A stretch of DNA of 29,470 nt, taken from positions 1 to 29,470 of the forward strand of contig DASXVN010000047.1 of the NCBI GenBank assembly GCA_036504235.1, written 5' to 3'. Positions within the stretch are counted from its first letter, which is position 1. Each line of letters starts with the position of its first letter. The notes under the pieces were generated by a model, which saw only the letters and a program-made list of their open reading frames with translations, had not been told where the DNA came from and did no database searches. Both the position numbers and the translations under genes were made by a program. Shown here one piece after another: positions 22,529 to 29,470 of this stretch. Origin of the DNA: Zipacnadum sp036504235 (GTDB lineage: Bacteria > Armatimonadota > Zipacnadia > Zipacnadales > Zipacnadaceae).

Positions 22529-23581
22529 ATGTCGAGAGCGAACAGCATTTGGCAGTCGCTAGGGTGCGGGATAGCGACTGTAGCGGTCATTCTCGGTATT
22601 CTGTCTGGTATACCGGCGGCTATATGGCTCGCGGTAGATGGAGACTGGGGTAGCATTGGCTGGGGGTTGGTTATTGGTGGCGTGATGCCGTTGGCCTGGA
22701 TCGTCGCTTCTTTGCCTAGTCTCGCGACCGGCTTGATGGCTATTGCCCTGCTGCGGCTTGGAACTCGCCTATGGGTTGTTCCCGCCTTTATTGGGAATCT
22801 GTGGCAAGCGGGGCTTGTGCTGCTATGGAGCCTAGAGGTACTATCTTTCTTCTTTGACCGAGCATCACACGTCACGTTGATCCCTGCACTATTGTGGGGC
22901 TACGGCGTGACTCTGGGACCTTTGGCCTATATGGGTCGCGGTGAGGCCGTCGGCGATCGAGAGAGCTCCATTACCGGTTCTGAGATAGCTCTCATATTGG
23001 CGCCGGTATCGTATATATTCCTTGCGATTCTTCACGTGATCGAAGGGGGCGCGTTGTTCGCCCTGCCCATGCTGGTCCTAATGGGGCTATCTGCAGCTCT
23101 GGTCCAGGTGATTGCGACGGCACCAAGCATGGCCGCCAAAGCCAAAGCGTCACTAGATGAGCGAGACGATCAACTGGACACTGCATTGCACAGGGCGGCA
23201 GCTCGCGATGACCTGAAGGCTTTGCGTCGTCTCTTGCATCGCGGCGCTGATATGAATCCCCGTAACATACATGGATGGACTCCTCTGCATGTTGCTGCGC
23301 ACGCAAATAGCGTAAAGTGTGCCACGGCGCTGCTTGACAGTGGGGCTGAAATAGAACCCCAGACCTACATGGATAGCGCTACTCCGCTGCATGTCGCAGC
23401 GGCGAATGGGCACACTGATGCTGTCGCGATTCTATTGGACCGGGGCGCAGCGGTGAATGCGACGGTTTCGTCGGGCGCAACGCCCTTGGATATTGCGAGA
23501 AGATATGGCTACCCCGATACTGCGCGGGCATTGCGGACAGCGGGCGGAGAGCTTCGATGGACAGCATCACAACAAGAGTAG
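22529..23581 (+). CDS. Membrane protein with C-terminal ankyrin repeats
   Basis: A 350-residue protein. The first 200 residues contain about five to six hydrophobic spans, for example IATVAVILGILSGIPAAIWL and LWQAGLVLLWSLEVLSFFF. From about residue 213 there are roughly four ankyrin repeats, recognisable by TALHRAAARDD, TPLHVAAHANS, TPLHVAAANGH and TPLDIARRYGY. The repeats probably face the cytoplasm and bind a protein partner. The ATG at 22529 has GGGAGG 7 bases upstream. Base composition is markedly less GC-rich than the neighbours, suggesting transfer from elsewhere. It separates the UxaC-like and epimerase genes, with only 13 bp to the latter. No specific function can be given. Confidence 0.85.
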   Translation: MSRANSIWQSLGCGIATVAVILGILSGIPAAIWLAVDGDWGSIGWGLVIGGVMPLAWIVASLPSLATGLMAIALLRLGTRLWVVPAFIGNLWQAGLVLLWSLEVLSFFFDRASHVTLIPALLWGYGVTLGPLAYMGRGEAVGDRESSITGSEIALILAPVSYIFLAILHVIEGGALFALPMLVLMGLSAALVQVIATAPSMAAKAKASLDERDDQLDTALHRAAARDDLKALRRLLHRGADMNPRNIHGWTPLHVAAHANSVKCATALLDSGAEIEPQTYMDSATPLHVAAANGHTDAVAILLDRGAAVNATVSSGATPLDIARRYGYPDTARALRTAGGELRWTASQQE

Positions 23582-23594
23582 GGGGATGTCTCTC

Positions 23595-24539
23595 ATGACC
23601 AAACAGAACTTCGAGATCAAGAACGACGAGATCCAGGCGCAGTTTGAGATTAGACGCGCCGGCGAGGGCCTCGGCGACGCCCGGCTCAATCTCTCCTGGA
23701 GCAACTGGGGCTTCGGCGTGGAGCCGCTGGCCGTCTCGGCGGCGCGCCTGCAGAAGGCCGGGCTGGAGTTCATCGAGCTGCACGGCAATCACTACGGCCC
23801 GCACCTCGGCTATGAGCCGGAGGCGACGCTGCGAATACTCGGGGACCACGGCCTGCGGGTGAGCGGCGTCTGCGGCATGTTCTCGGCGGACAATGACCTC
23901 TCCAGCAACCGGCCGGTGCAGCGGCAGAACGCCCTGGACTATCTCCGGCGCGAGATCGCTTTCACCCAGGCGGTGGGCGGCACGTACCTGCTGGTGGTGC
24001 CGGGCGCCGTGGGGCGCGCCACGCCCTACGACGACATGGAGTTCCACCGCTCCGTGGAGACGCTGCGGATGGTGGCCGAGGAGTTCGTGGCGCACCACGT
24101 ACGGGCGGCGGTCGAGCCGATTCGCTCGGCCGAGGTCAGCTTCGTGCACACCATCGCCGAGGCCAAGGACTATATCCACGAGGTCGGGCATCCCGGCGTG
24201 GCGCACATCAATGGGGACGTCTACCACATGCAGAGCGAGGAGTCGCACCTCGGCGAGGCGCTGCTGGAGGCGGGCGGGCGGCTGACCAACCTGCACCTCG
24301 CGGACAGCAACCGCTGCGCCCTGGGCGAGGGTTCGATGGACTACGACACCATCATCCGCGCCCTGTATGTCCTGGGCTACAATACCGACGGGCGGTTCCT
24401 GAGCTTTGAGCCGCTCGGCCCCGGCGGCGATCCCTACCCGGCCATGTACGGCCGCCCCGACCCCGCGCGGCTGGACGCGCTGGTGAACCAGTCGGTGCGC
24501 TACTTCCGCGAGCGCGAAGAGGCGGTGCGGGAGGGGTAG
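23595..24539 (+). CDS. Sugar phosphate isomerase/epimerase (xylose isomerase-like TIM barrel)
   Basis: A 314-residue TIM-barrel protein of the AP-endonuclease-2-like superfamily, in the style of D-tagatose/psicose 3-epimerases. The expected four metal ligands are visible in order: Glu in RAAVEPIRS, Asp in HINGDVYHM, His in LTNLHLADSNR and Glu in FLSFEPLGP. I chose the ATG at 23595, nine bases after AGGGGG; the ATG at 23586 directly abuts that site. With the UxaC-like gene upstream and rhamnulokinase converging downstream, a role in ketose epimerisation (possibly of rhamnulose or a related ketose) is reasonable but inferred. It is unlike the epimerase at 84-929 beyond the fold. Confidence 0.87.
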   Translation: MTKQNFEIKNDEIQAQFEIRRAGEGLGDARLNLSWSNWGFGVEPLAVSAARLQKAGLEFIELHGNHYGPHLGYEPEATLRILGDHGLRVSGVCGMFSADNDLSSNRPVQRQNALDYLRREIAFTQAVGGTYLLVVPGAVGRATPYDDMEFHRSVETLRMVAEEFVAHHVRAAVEPIRSAEVSFVHTIAEAKDYIHEVGHPGVAHINGDVYHMQSEESHLGEALLEAGGRLTNLHLADSNRCALGEGSMDYDTIIRALYVLGYNTDGRFLSFEPLGPGGDPYPAMYGRPDPARLDALVNQSVRYFREREEAVREG

Positions 24540-24552
24540 AGGGCCTCGGTAG

Positions 24553-24571
24553 GACAGGCGTCTCGCCTGTC
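24553..24571. repeat. Short hairpin repeat after the epimerase gene
   Basis: GACAGGCG-TCT-CGCCTGTC, a perfect stem with a 3-base loop, starts 13 bases after the stop codon. It has the same loop and design as the hairpin at 29405-29423. There is no T-tract, so terminator function is uncertain. Confidence 0.75.
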
Positions 24572-24595
24572 GCCGCTGGAGTTGCGCGGTTTTCC

Positions 24596-24728
24596 GGAGG
24601 GGCCGAATGCGAGTACGACCGGCGTCTGCGCCGGGCGCACGGAGGCATCCGGCCCAGGGCTTAGCGTTAGCCGTGGGCCGGATACTTGCGGCGCTCGCTG
24701 CGCTCACGTCCTCGTATTCGGCCCCTCC
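24596..24728 (-). repeat. 133-bp palindromic repeat, copy B
   Basis: Inverted copy of the element at 1012-1140, with the same GGAGGGGCCGAA / TTCGGCCCCTCC ends and the same centre (GGGCTTAGCG, GTGGGCCGGATACTTGCGG). The left third differs most (GTACGACCGGCGTCTGCGCC). It lies in the 318-bp gap between two convergent genes, which otherwise holds only hairpins and no gene. Confidence 0.85.
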
Positions 24729-24757
24729 GGGGAAAAGGCCGTTGCCTCTGCCGTTCC

Positions 24758-24799
24758 CCCCTCTCCTGTGGCACTTGTACTCAAGTGCACGGAGAGGGG
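24758..24799. repeat. Nested hairpin beside palindromic repeat copy B
   Basis: The outer stem CCCCTCTCC (24758-24766) pairs with GGAGAGGGG (24791-24799). It encloses an inner stem, GCACTTG-TACT-CAAGTGC. The outer stem is the same as in the hairpin at 13083-13105, so here an extra palindrome appears to occupy the loop. Confidence 0.75.
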
Positions 24800-24857
24800 C
24801 AGGGGTGAGGCCGGCTACCGCACCGTCACCGTCACCCGCGCTCCCCTCGGCGCGCTC

Positions 24858-26318
24858 CTACCGAAGGAGCCCCAAATACCGCTCATACTGCGCGTCCAGG
24901 TTGCCGCGGGGCTCGTACCAGAGCGGCGCGAAGGACCGCCGCACCACCTCGCGCAGCTCCGCGACCGAGGCCAGCTGCCCCCGGCCCAGCGCCTGGACCA
25001 GCAGGTTGCCGGCCACCGTGGCCTCCACCGGCCCGGCGGTGACGGGTAGTTGCAAAGCGTCCGCCGCCAACTGGCAGAGCAGCGCGTTCTGGCAGCCGCC
25101 GCCCACAATGTGCAGCACCTCAAAGCGCCGCCCCAAAATCCGCCCGAACTGCTCCAGCCCGTGCCGGTACGACAGGGCCAGGCTCTCCAGGACGCAGCGG
25201 ACCAGCGCGGCGACGTCCGCCGGCGGCTCCTGGCCAGTGCGGCGACAATAGGCGCGGATCGCCTCGGGCATATCCGGCGGGGCCAGGAAATCCGGCGCGT
25301 CCGGGACCAGCAGCGGCCCACCGGCGGGGGCGCTCTCCGCCAACCGCGCCAGCTCCTCGTAGCCGTAACTCTCCCCGGCCCGCTCCCCCGCGCGGCGGCA
25401 CTCCTGCAGCAGCCACAGGCCCATGATATTGCGGCAAATAAAGGGCTCCAGGCTTAGTTCGTTGCTCACCCGCGCGGCCAGGGCCTCCGCGGTCGTGACC
25501 GGCTCCGCGGTCATCGCGCCCAGCACCGACCAGGTCCCGCTGCTCAGGAAGGCCCCGCTGGCGTCGCCAAAGGGCACCGCCGCGACCGCTGAGCCGGTGT
25601 CGTGCGTGCAGGGGGCCACCACTGGAACCGGGCCGAAACCGGTCGCCTGCTGCACGCTCTCGCGCAGGGCGCCGATCGTCGTGCCGGGGTCCACCAGCGG
25701 CGGCATTATGTCCCAGGGCAGATCCAGGCGCTTGAAGACCTGCCGCTCCCACTCGCCGTGCCGGGGGTTGTAGAGCTGCGAGTGGATGGCGTTGGTGCGC
25801 TCGCCGACCTCCGACCCGCACAGGAAGTTCGCCAGCAGGTCGGGGATCATCAGGAAGCGATCCGCAATCCCCAGCAGCGCCGACCCCTCCCGGCGCATCG
25901 CCAGGAGCTGGAAGGCGGTATGAATCTGGTTGGGCGCCATGCCGGTCAGCTCGTACAGCTTGGGCAGGGGCATCCGCTTGGCCGCGACCTCCACCATCCC
26001 CTCGGTGCGCCGGTCGCGGTAGTGCACGGGATTGCCGACCAGCTCGTCCCCGGCCAGCAGCCCGAAGTCCACGCTCCACGAGTCAATCCCCACGCTCTCC
26101 ACCGACGCCCCATAGCGCTCGACGTAAGCGCGCATGCCCTGGAGCACGTTCCGGTAGAGCGACAGAATATCCCAGTGCAGCGTGTCACCGACCAGCACCG
26201 GCTCGTTGGGGAAGCGGTGCAACTCCTCCAGCACCAGCCGGCCGTCGGCCAGCGTCCCGGCCACCGCCCGGCCGCTCTCGGCGCCGAGGTCAAAGGCGAG
26301 GTAGCGACGCTCGGCCAT
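24858..26318 (-). CDS. rhaB: Rhamnulokinase
   Basis: A 486-residue FGGY-family sugar kinase phosphorylating L-rhamnulose at C1 with ATP. The N-terminal nucleotide-binding block is FDLGAESGRA (9-18). GIDSWSVDFGLL (78-89) and CTHDTGSAVAAVP with the catalytic-base candidate Asp240 are typical of RhaB rather than xylulokinase or glycerol kinase. The C-terminal ATPase block is HIVGGGCQNALLCQLAAD. Its start codon overlaps the stop of the UroD-like gene by one base (TAATG), with GGAGG upstream inside that gene. No rhamnose isomerase, aldolase or transporter lies next to it, so the pathway may be dispersed. Confidence 0.9.
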   Translation of the reverse strand: MAERRYLAFDLGAESGRAVAGTLADGRLVLEELHRFPNEPVLVGDTLHWDILSLYRNVLQGMRAYVERYGASVESVGIDSWSVDFGLLAGDELVGNPVHYRDRRTEGMVEVAAKRMPLPKLYELTGMAPNQIHTAFQLLAMRREGSALLGIADRFLMIPDLLANFLCGSEVGERTNAIHSQLYNPRHGEWERQVFKRLDLPWDIMPPLVDPGTTIGALRESVQQATGFGPVPVVAPCTHDTGSAVAAVPFGDASGAFLSSGTWSVLGAMTAEPVTTAEALAARVSNELSLEPFICRNIMGLWLLQECRRAGERAGESYGYEELARLAESAPAGGPLLVPDAPDFLAPPDMPEAIRAYCRRTGQEPPADVAALVRCVLESLALSYRHGLEQFGRILGRRFEVLHIVGGGCQNALLCQLAADALQLPVTAGPVEATVAGNLLVQALGRGQLASVAELREVVRRSFAPLWYEPRGNLDAQYERYLGLLR

Positions 26319-27403
26319 TACCCAATCTTCCTCCCCTGCACCGTCTCATACACCGCCAGGATATTCTCCACCGAGGTATCGGCCTGGATGGCGTGGTTGG
26401 GGCCGCAGACGTAGCCGCCGCCCGCGCCGAGAATCTCGATGGTCTCCTCGGTGTGCCGGCGCACCTCGTCGGCGGTGCAGTGGGGTAGGACGTGCTGGAT
26501 GTCAATCGCCCCGTGGAAGGTCAGCACCCCGCCGAACTCGTCCTTGAGCCGGCGCGGGTCCATGTTCTTCGCGCGCACCTGGATGGGGTTGAGGATGCGC
26601 ACGCCCACGTCGATCAGGTCGGGAATCATGTCCCAGACCGCGCCGCAGGAGTGGTAGAAGATGGCCAGCTTGGTCCCGAAGTGGCGCACGATCTCCGCGT
26701 AGAACTCCAGGTAATACTCGCGGAAGAACTCGCGCCACATCTTGACCGAGATGAACAGCGACTCCTGAGTGCCCAGGTCGCCGCCCCACTGCAGCTCGTC
26801 ATAGCGCCCCCCGCCCGCCTCCAGCGCCAGGATCGCCTTCTCTATCATCCCCTCATTCTGCTTCTTGATCATGGACTTGGCGAGGTCCGGGTTGAGGGCC
26901 AAATCCAGCATGAACTGCTCCTCGCCGCGCCACATCATCATATGCTGCGGGCTGGCCGGGTCCGCGACGGAGGCCGCCAGCCAGTACTCATGCTCGGCGT
27001 CCAGGGCGGCCATCTGCGCCGGGATTTCCGAGTAGTCCCACCACTCAGGGTCACCGGCCCAGTTGTCGCGAGTCGCGAGGTCCTCCGCCGTCTTGACCGT
27101 GGCCCAGGGCCAGTAGACCGGGGTGGCGATGTCGCCGTACTTGGACTGGACGACTTTGCTGCGGGGTCCCCCGGGGCGGCCCTCCTTGCTGCCGTCCGGG
27201 TAGGTCTGCGGCGCGGGGCCGACGTATTTCACGCCGATGGTGCGCGTATCGCAGCCCAGAATACGGAGCAGTTCGTTGTGGTCGGAGATGCCGAAATGCT
27301 GATAGAGGGCCTGGGTGGGCTCGGTTTCGGCCGAGTAGAAACAGGGGACGCGGTCCGTGCTGCGGTGCTCAAAGGCGCGGCGAACGCGCTCGCGAGAAGT
27401 CAT
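26318..27403 (-). CDS. UroD-like protein (MtaA/CmuA methyltransferase-type family)
   Basis: A 361-residue protein of the uroporphyrinogen decarboxylase/MtaA superfamily. It starts with the family-typical MTSRERVRRAFEHRSTDRVP. It has the zinc-type motif His251-Ser-Cys253-Gly in AIFYHSCGAVWDMIPDLIDV and a third ligand candidate, Cys333, in YVCGPNHAIQADTS. Such proteins are often abundant in sugar-degrading, environmental bacteria and are mostly uncharacterised; haem synthesis is unlikely here. GGAGG lies 8 bases before the ATG. Its one-base overlap with rhamnulokinase suggests a role in the same sugar or methylated-sugar pathway, such as demethylation, which is only an inference. Confidence 0.85.
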   Translation of the reverse strand: MTSRERVRRAFEHRSTDRVPCFYSAETEPTQALYQHFGISDHNELLRILGCDTRTIGVKYVGPAPQTYPDGSKEGRPGGPRSKVVQSKYGDIATPVYWPWATVKTAEDLATRDNWAGDPEWWDYSEIPAQMAALDAEHEYWLAASVADPASPQHMMMWRGEEQFMLDLALNPDLAKSMIKKQNEGMIEKAILALEAGGGRYDELQWGGDLGTQESLFISVKMWREFFREYYLEFYAEIVRHFGTKLAIFYHSCGAVWDMIPDLIDVGVRILNPIQVRAKNMDPRRLKDEFGGVLTFHGAIDIQHVLPHCTADEVRRHTEETIEILGAGGGYVCGPNHAIQADTSVENILAVYETVQGRKIG

Positions 27404-27521
27404 GGGTTAGTCCTCCGGAAACGGTATGATGGCGCAAAATCGCTGGGGCCTCGTTCGCGGCGCGCCGGCCGCAGACCTCCCTCGGAGGCCAGAGGGGGTC
27501 CGGCGGGGAAATCCCACTCTG

Positions 27522-29360
27522 ATGAACATGAGCGACCTGACCGCACTGCTCAACCTACCCGGTAGCGCCCTATTCTGTGGCCCGGAGACCTGGCTGCCGG
27601 GGTCGCGCGCGCTGCTTTTGCACGAGCCGGAGCGGGTGCTCCTCGCCACCGACCCGGCGGAGGTCCCGCCGCTGCTGGCCGAAGCGCAACGCCGGATCGC
27701 GGGCGGCGCCTGGGTCGCCGGCTACCTGGCCTACGAGGCGGGCGCGGCGTACGAGCTGCCCACGCCTCCCGCGAGCGCGACGCTGCCCCTGGCCTGGCTG
27801 GCCTGCTACCCCGCCGAGCACGTGCAGGAGGTCCCGGCGGAACTGCTCCGCGCCCTGCCGGTTCCCGACACGCTGCCGCCGGTGGAGGTCGCGCTGAACG
27901 TCACCGAGGCGCAGTACCGGGCGGCAATTGAGCGCATCAAGGAGCTGCTCGCCTCCGGCGACACCTACCAGGTGAACTACACCTGCCGCGCCCGCTTTAC
28001 GCTGGACCTCGACCCGCTGGCCTACTTCCTGGCGCTGACCCGCTCCCATCCCGTCCCCTACGCGGCCTACCTGAACCTCGGCGAGACGCAGGTGCTGAGC
28101 CTGTCGCCGGAGCTGTTCCTGGAGCGGCGCGGCGAGGTCCTGGCCAGCCGGCCCATGAAGGGCACCCGCCGCCGCGGGCGGACCGCCGAGGAGGACGAGG
28201 CCCTCCGCGCCGAGCTGGTCGGCAGCGAGAAGGACCGCGCGGAGAACCTGATGATCGTGGACATGGTGCGCAACGACCTGGGGCGGCTCTGCCGCGCCGG
28301 CAGCGTGGCGGCCCCGCGGCTGTTCAGCGCCGAGAAATACGACACCGTCTGGCAGATGACCGGCACCGTCACCGGCTGCCTGCCGGCGGGCGTAGGCCTA
28401 CCCGAGATCATAGCCGCAACCTTCCCCGGCGCCTCCATCACCGGCGCGCCCCAGCGCCGCACTATGGAGATCATCCGGGACCTGGAGCCGGAGGCGCGGG
28501 GCGTGTACACCGGCGCGCTGGGGCTGTTCCGGCCCGGCGGGGATTTCGTCGCCAACCTGCCCATCCGCACCCTGGTCCACCGCGCCGGCGCCTACGAACT
28601 GGGCATCGGCGGGGGCATCGTCTGGGACTCGGCGGCGGACAGCGAGTATGAGGAAGCGCTGCTCAAGGCCTCCTTCGCCCTCCGCCTGCAGCCGGAATTG
28701 CGCCTGTTCGAGACGCTGTTGCTGACCGAGGCGCGGGAGTACCGTTACCTCGCCGAGCATTGGGCGCGGCTGGCCGGGTCGGCGGCGTACTGGGATTTCC
28801 CCCTGGACCCGGAGCGCGTGGCGTCGGCCCTGGCGACCGTTGCCGCGGAGGCCGCCGGCCTGCCGCTGGTGGTGCGCCTGGAGCTGGACCGCAGCGGGCA
28901 GGTGACCGTGATCCCGCGACCGCTGCCGGAGCCGCCGACCGGCCCGGTGCGGGTGCTGCTCTCGCCGGAGGCGACCGACTCCAATGACCGCCTGCTCTAC
29001 CACAAGACCACGCAGCGCCGCCGCTACGACGAGCAGCGCGCCGCGGCGCTGGCGGCCGGCTTCTATGAGGTGATCTTCCGCAACCAACGCGAGAGCCTGA
29101 CGGAGGGGGCGGTCACCAACCTCTTCGTGCGGACGGCGACCGGGTGGGTGACGCCGCCGGTGCTGGAGGGGCTGCTACCGGGCATCTGGCGCGAGGCCTT
29201 CCGGCGCGAAGTTGAGGCGGTGGAGCGACCCCTCAGCCGTGCGGACCTGGCGACGGCGCAGGAGGTAGTGATCGGCAACTCGGTGCGAGGAGCGGTCTCC
29301 GTTGACGAGGTCTGCGAAGCGAACGGGGAGAGGCTGTGGGCGCGAGTCGTTTCCGGGTAG
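27522..29360 (+). CDS. pabBC: Fused aminodeoxychorismate synthase component I / aminodeoxychorismate lyase
   Basis: A 612-residue fusion making p-aminobenzoate for folate. The PabB part (about 1-390) aminates chorismate and carries the RPMKGTRRRG block with the Lys213 that forms the covalent intermediate, plus GSEKDRAENLMIVDMVRNDL and FPGASITGAPQRRTMEII. The PabC part (about 393-612) is a PLP-dependent class IV aminotransferase-type lyase, with a candidate PLP lysine Lys495 in YHKTTQRR and ESLTEGAVTNLF. I chose the ATG at 27522 (or 27528). The frame is open from 27426, but those residues look like translated intergenic sequence and no good ribosome-binding site decides the point. No amidotransferase partner PabA is adjacent. 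Confidence 0.93.
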   Translation: MNMSDLTALLNLPGSALFCGPETWLPGSRALLLHEPERVLLATDPAEVPPLLAEAQRRIAGGAWVAGYLAYEAGAAYELPTPPASATLPLAWLACYPAEHVQEVPAELLRALPVPDTLPPVEVALNVTEAQYRAAIERIKELLASGDTYQVNYTCRARFTLDLDPLAYFLALTRSHPVPYAAYLNLGETQVLSLSPELFLERRGEVLASRPMKGTRRRGRTAEEDEALRAELVGSEKDRAENLMIVDMVRNDLGRLCRAGSVAAPRLFSAEKYDTVWQMTGTVTGCLPAGVGLPEIIAATFPGASITGAPQRRTMEIIRDLEPEARGVYTGALGLFRPGGDFVANLPIRTLVHRAGAYELGIGGGIVWDSAADSEYEEALLKASFALRLQPELRLFETLLLTEAREYRYLAEHWARLAGSAAYWDFPLDPERVASALATVAAEAAGLPLVVRLELDRSGQVTVIPRPLPEPPTGPVRVLLSPEATDSNDRLLYHKTTQRRRYDEQRAAALAAGFYEVIFRNQRESLTEGAVTNLFVRTATGWVTPPVLEGLLPGIWREAFRREVEAVERPLSRADLATAQEVVIGNSVRGAVSVDEVCEANGERLWARVVSG

Positions 29361-29423
29361 CACAGGCTTCCAAGCCTGTGTGCCGTTGCCGTTCCCGTCG
29401 GTGGCACCGGCGTCTCGCCGGTG
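29361..29423. repeat. Two hairpin repeats after pabBC
   Basis: CACAGGCTT-CC-AAGCCTGTG (29361-29380) begins at the base after the pabBC stop. CACCGGCG-TCT-CGCCGGTG (29405-29423) follows, both trailed by TGTGCCGTTGCCGTT or TGCCGTTGCCGTT. The second, with flanks (29399-29424), is the exact reverse complement of the repeat inside hydE. The first could act as a mRNA-stabilising or termination hairpin. Confidence 0.85.
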
Positions 29424-29437
29424 TGCCGTTGCCGTTT

Positions 29438-29464
29438 GTAGGGCGGGGGCTATGTTCCCCGCCG
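29438..29464 (+). repeat. GC-rich hairpin repeat arm, family R1, at the window end
   Basis: Variant forward R1 unit (GTAGGGCGGGGGCTATG followed by TTCCCCGCCG), preceded by CCGTTGCCGTTT as at 7205. The window stops six bases later at ACTAAC, inside the spacer of a two-armed element. Confidence 0.85.
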
Positions 29465-29470
29465 ACTAAC

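Noticed and set aside
27426..27521. N-terminal extension of PabBC from the ATG at 27426
   Set aside because: The extra 32 residues (Arg/Pro rich) are unlike any PabB start and lie in intergenic-looking GC-rich sequence; the extension cannot be fully excluded.

Overview
The window is GC-rich bacterial DNA with densely packed genes, clear GGAGG-type ribosome-binding sites and many hairpin-forming intergenic repeats. A full [FeFe]-hydrogenase maturation set, secreted TIM-barrel carbohydrate-type proteins, UroD-like methyltransferase-type proteins and xylose-isomerase-like sugar epimerases point to an anaerobic or facultative, sugar-degrading bacterium. The Armatimonadota or a related PVC-type lineage would fit, but this is an inference from gene content and repeat style; no marker gene fixes the taxon.

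Layout. 84-929 (-) is a sugar phosphate isomerase/epimerase. A 129-bp palindromic repeat (1012-1140) separates it from a long + strand operon (1364-9217): hydG, a DUF559 nuclease gene lying between 60-bp inverted repeats, aspartase (aspA), a UroD-like protein, hydF, an uncharacterised lower-GC gene and hydE. HydE, HydF and HydG build the H-cluster of [FeFe]-hydrogenase. Aspartase is a known neighbour of these genes and could supply ammonium. No hydrogenase structural subunit is present in the window. hydE carries an in-frame insertion made of a dispersed hairpin repeat.

9225-19735 (-) is a LacI-family regulator followed by five secreted proteins. The regulator has a recognisable promoter and an operator-like palindrome. 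Four of the five downstream genes form two copies of a module: a TIM-barrel putative glycosidase followed by a two-beta-domain/GATase-like protein. The fifth (16761-18644) shares the GATase-like C-terminus. No transporter or cytoplasmic sugar enzyme is included.

19736-20197 holds the lacI promoter, a 72-bp composite inverted repeat, a possible 26-residue membrane peptide and an AT-rich promoter-like island. The + strand then has a stand-alone LigD-type polymerase (20198-21088), a UxaC-like isomerase (21129-22475), an ankyrin-repeat membrane protein with lower GC (22529-23581) and a second sugar epimerase (23595-24539). An inverted second copy of the palindromic repeat lies at 24596-24728. On the - strand a UroD-like gene and a rhamnulokinase gene overlap by one base. 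A divergent + strand gene encodes a PabB-PabC fusion for p-aminobenzoate synthesis.

Both ends of the window lie inside the same 26-27-bp repeat family, so the window may be a whole contig broken at repeats. No tRNA, rRNA, CRISPR array, transposase or integrase was recognised.
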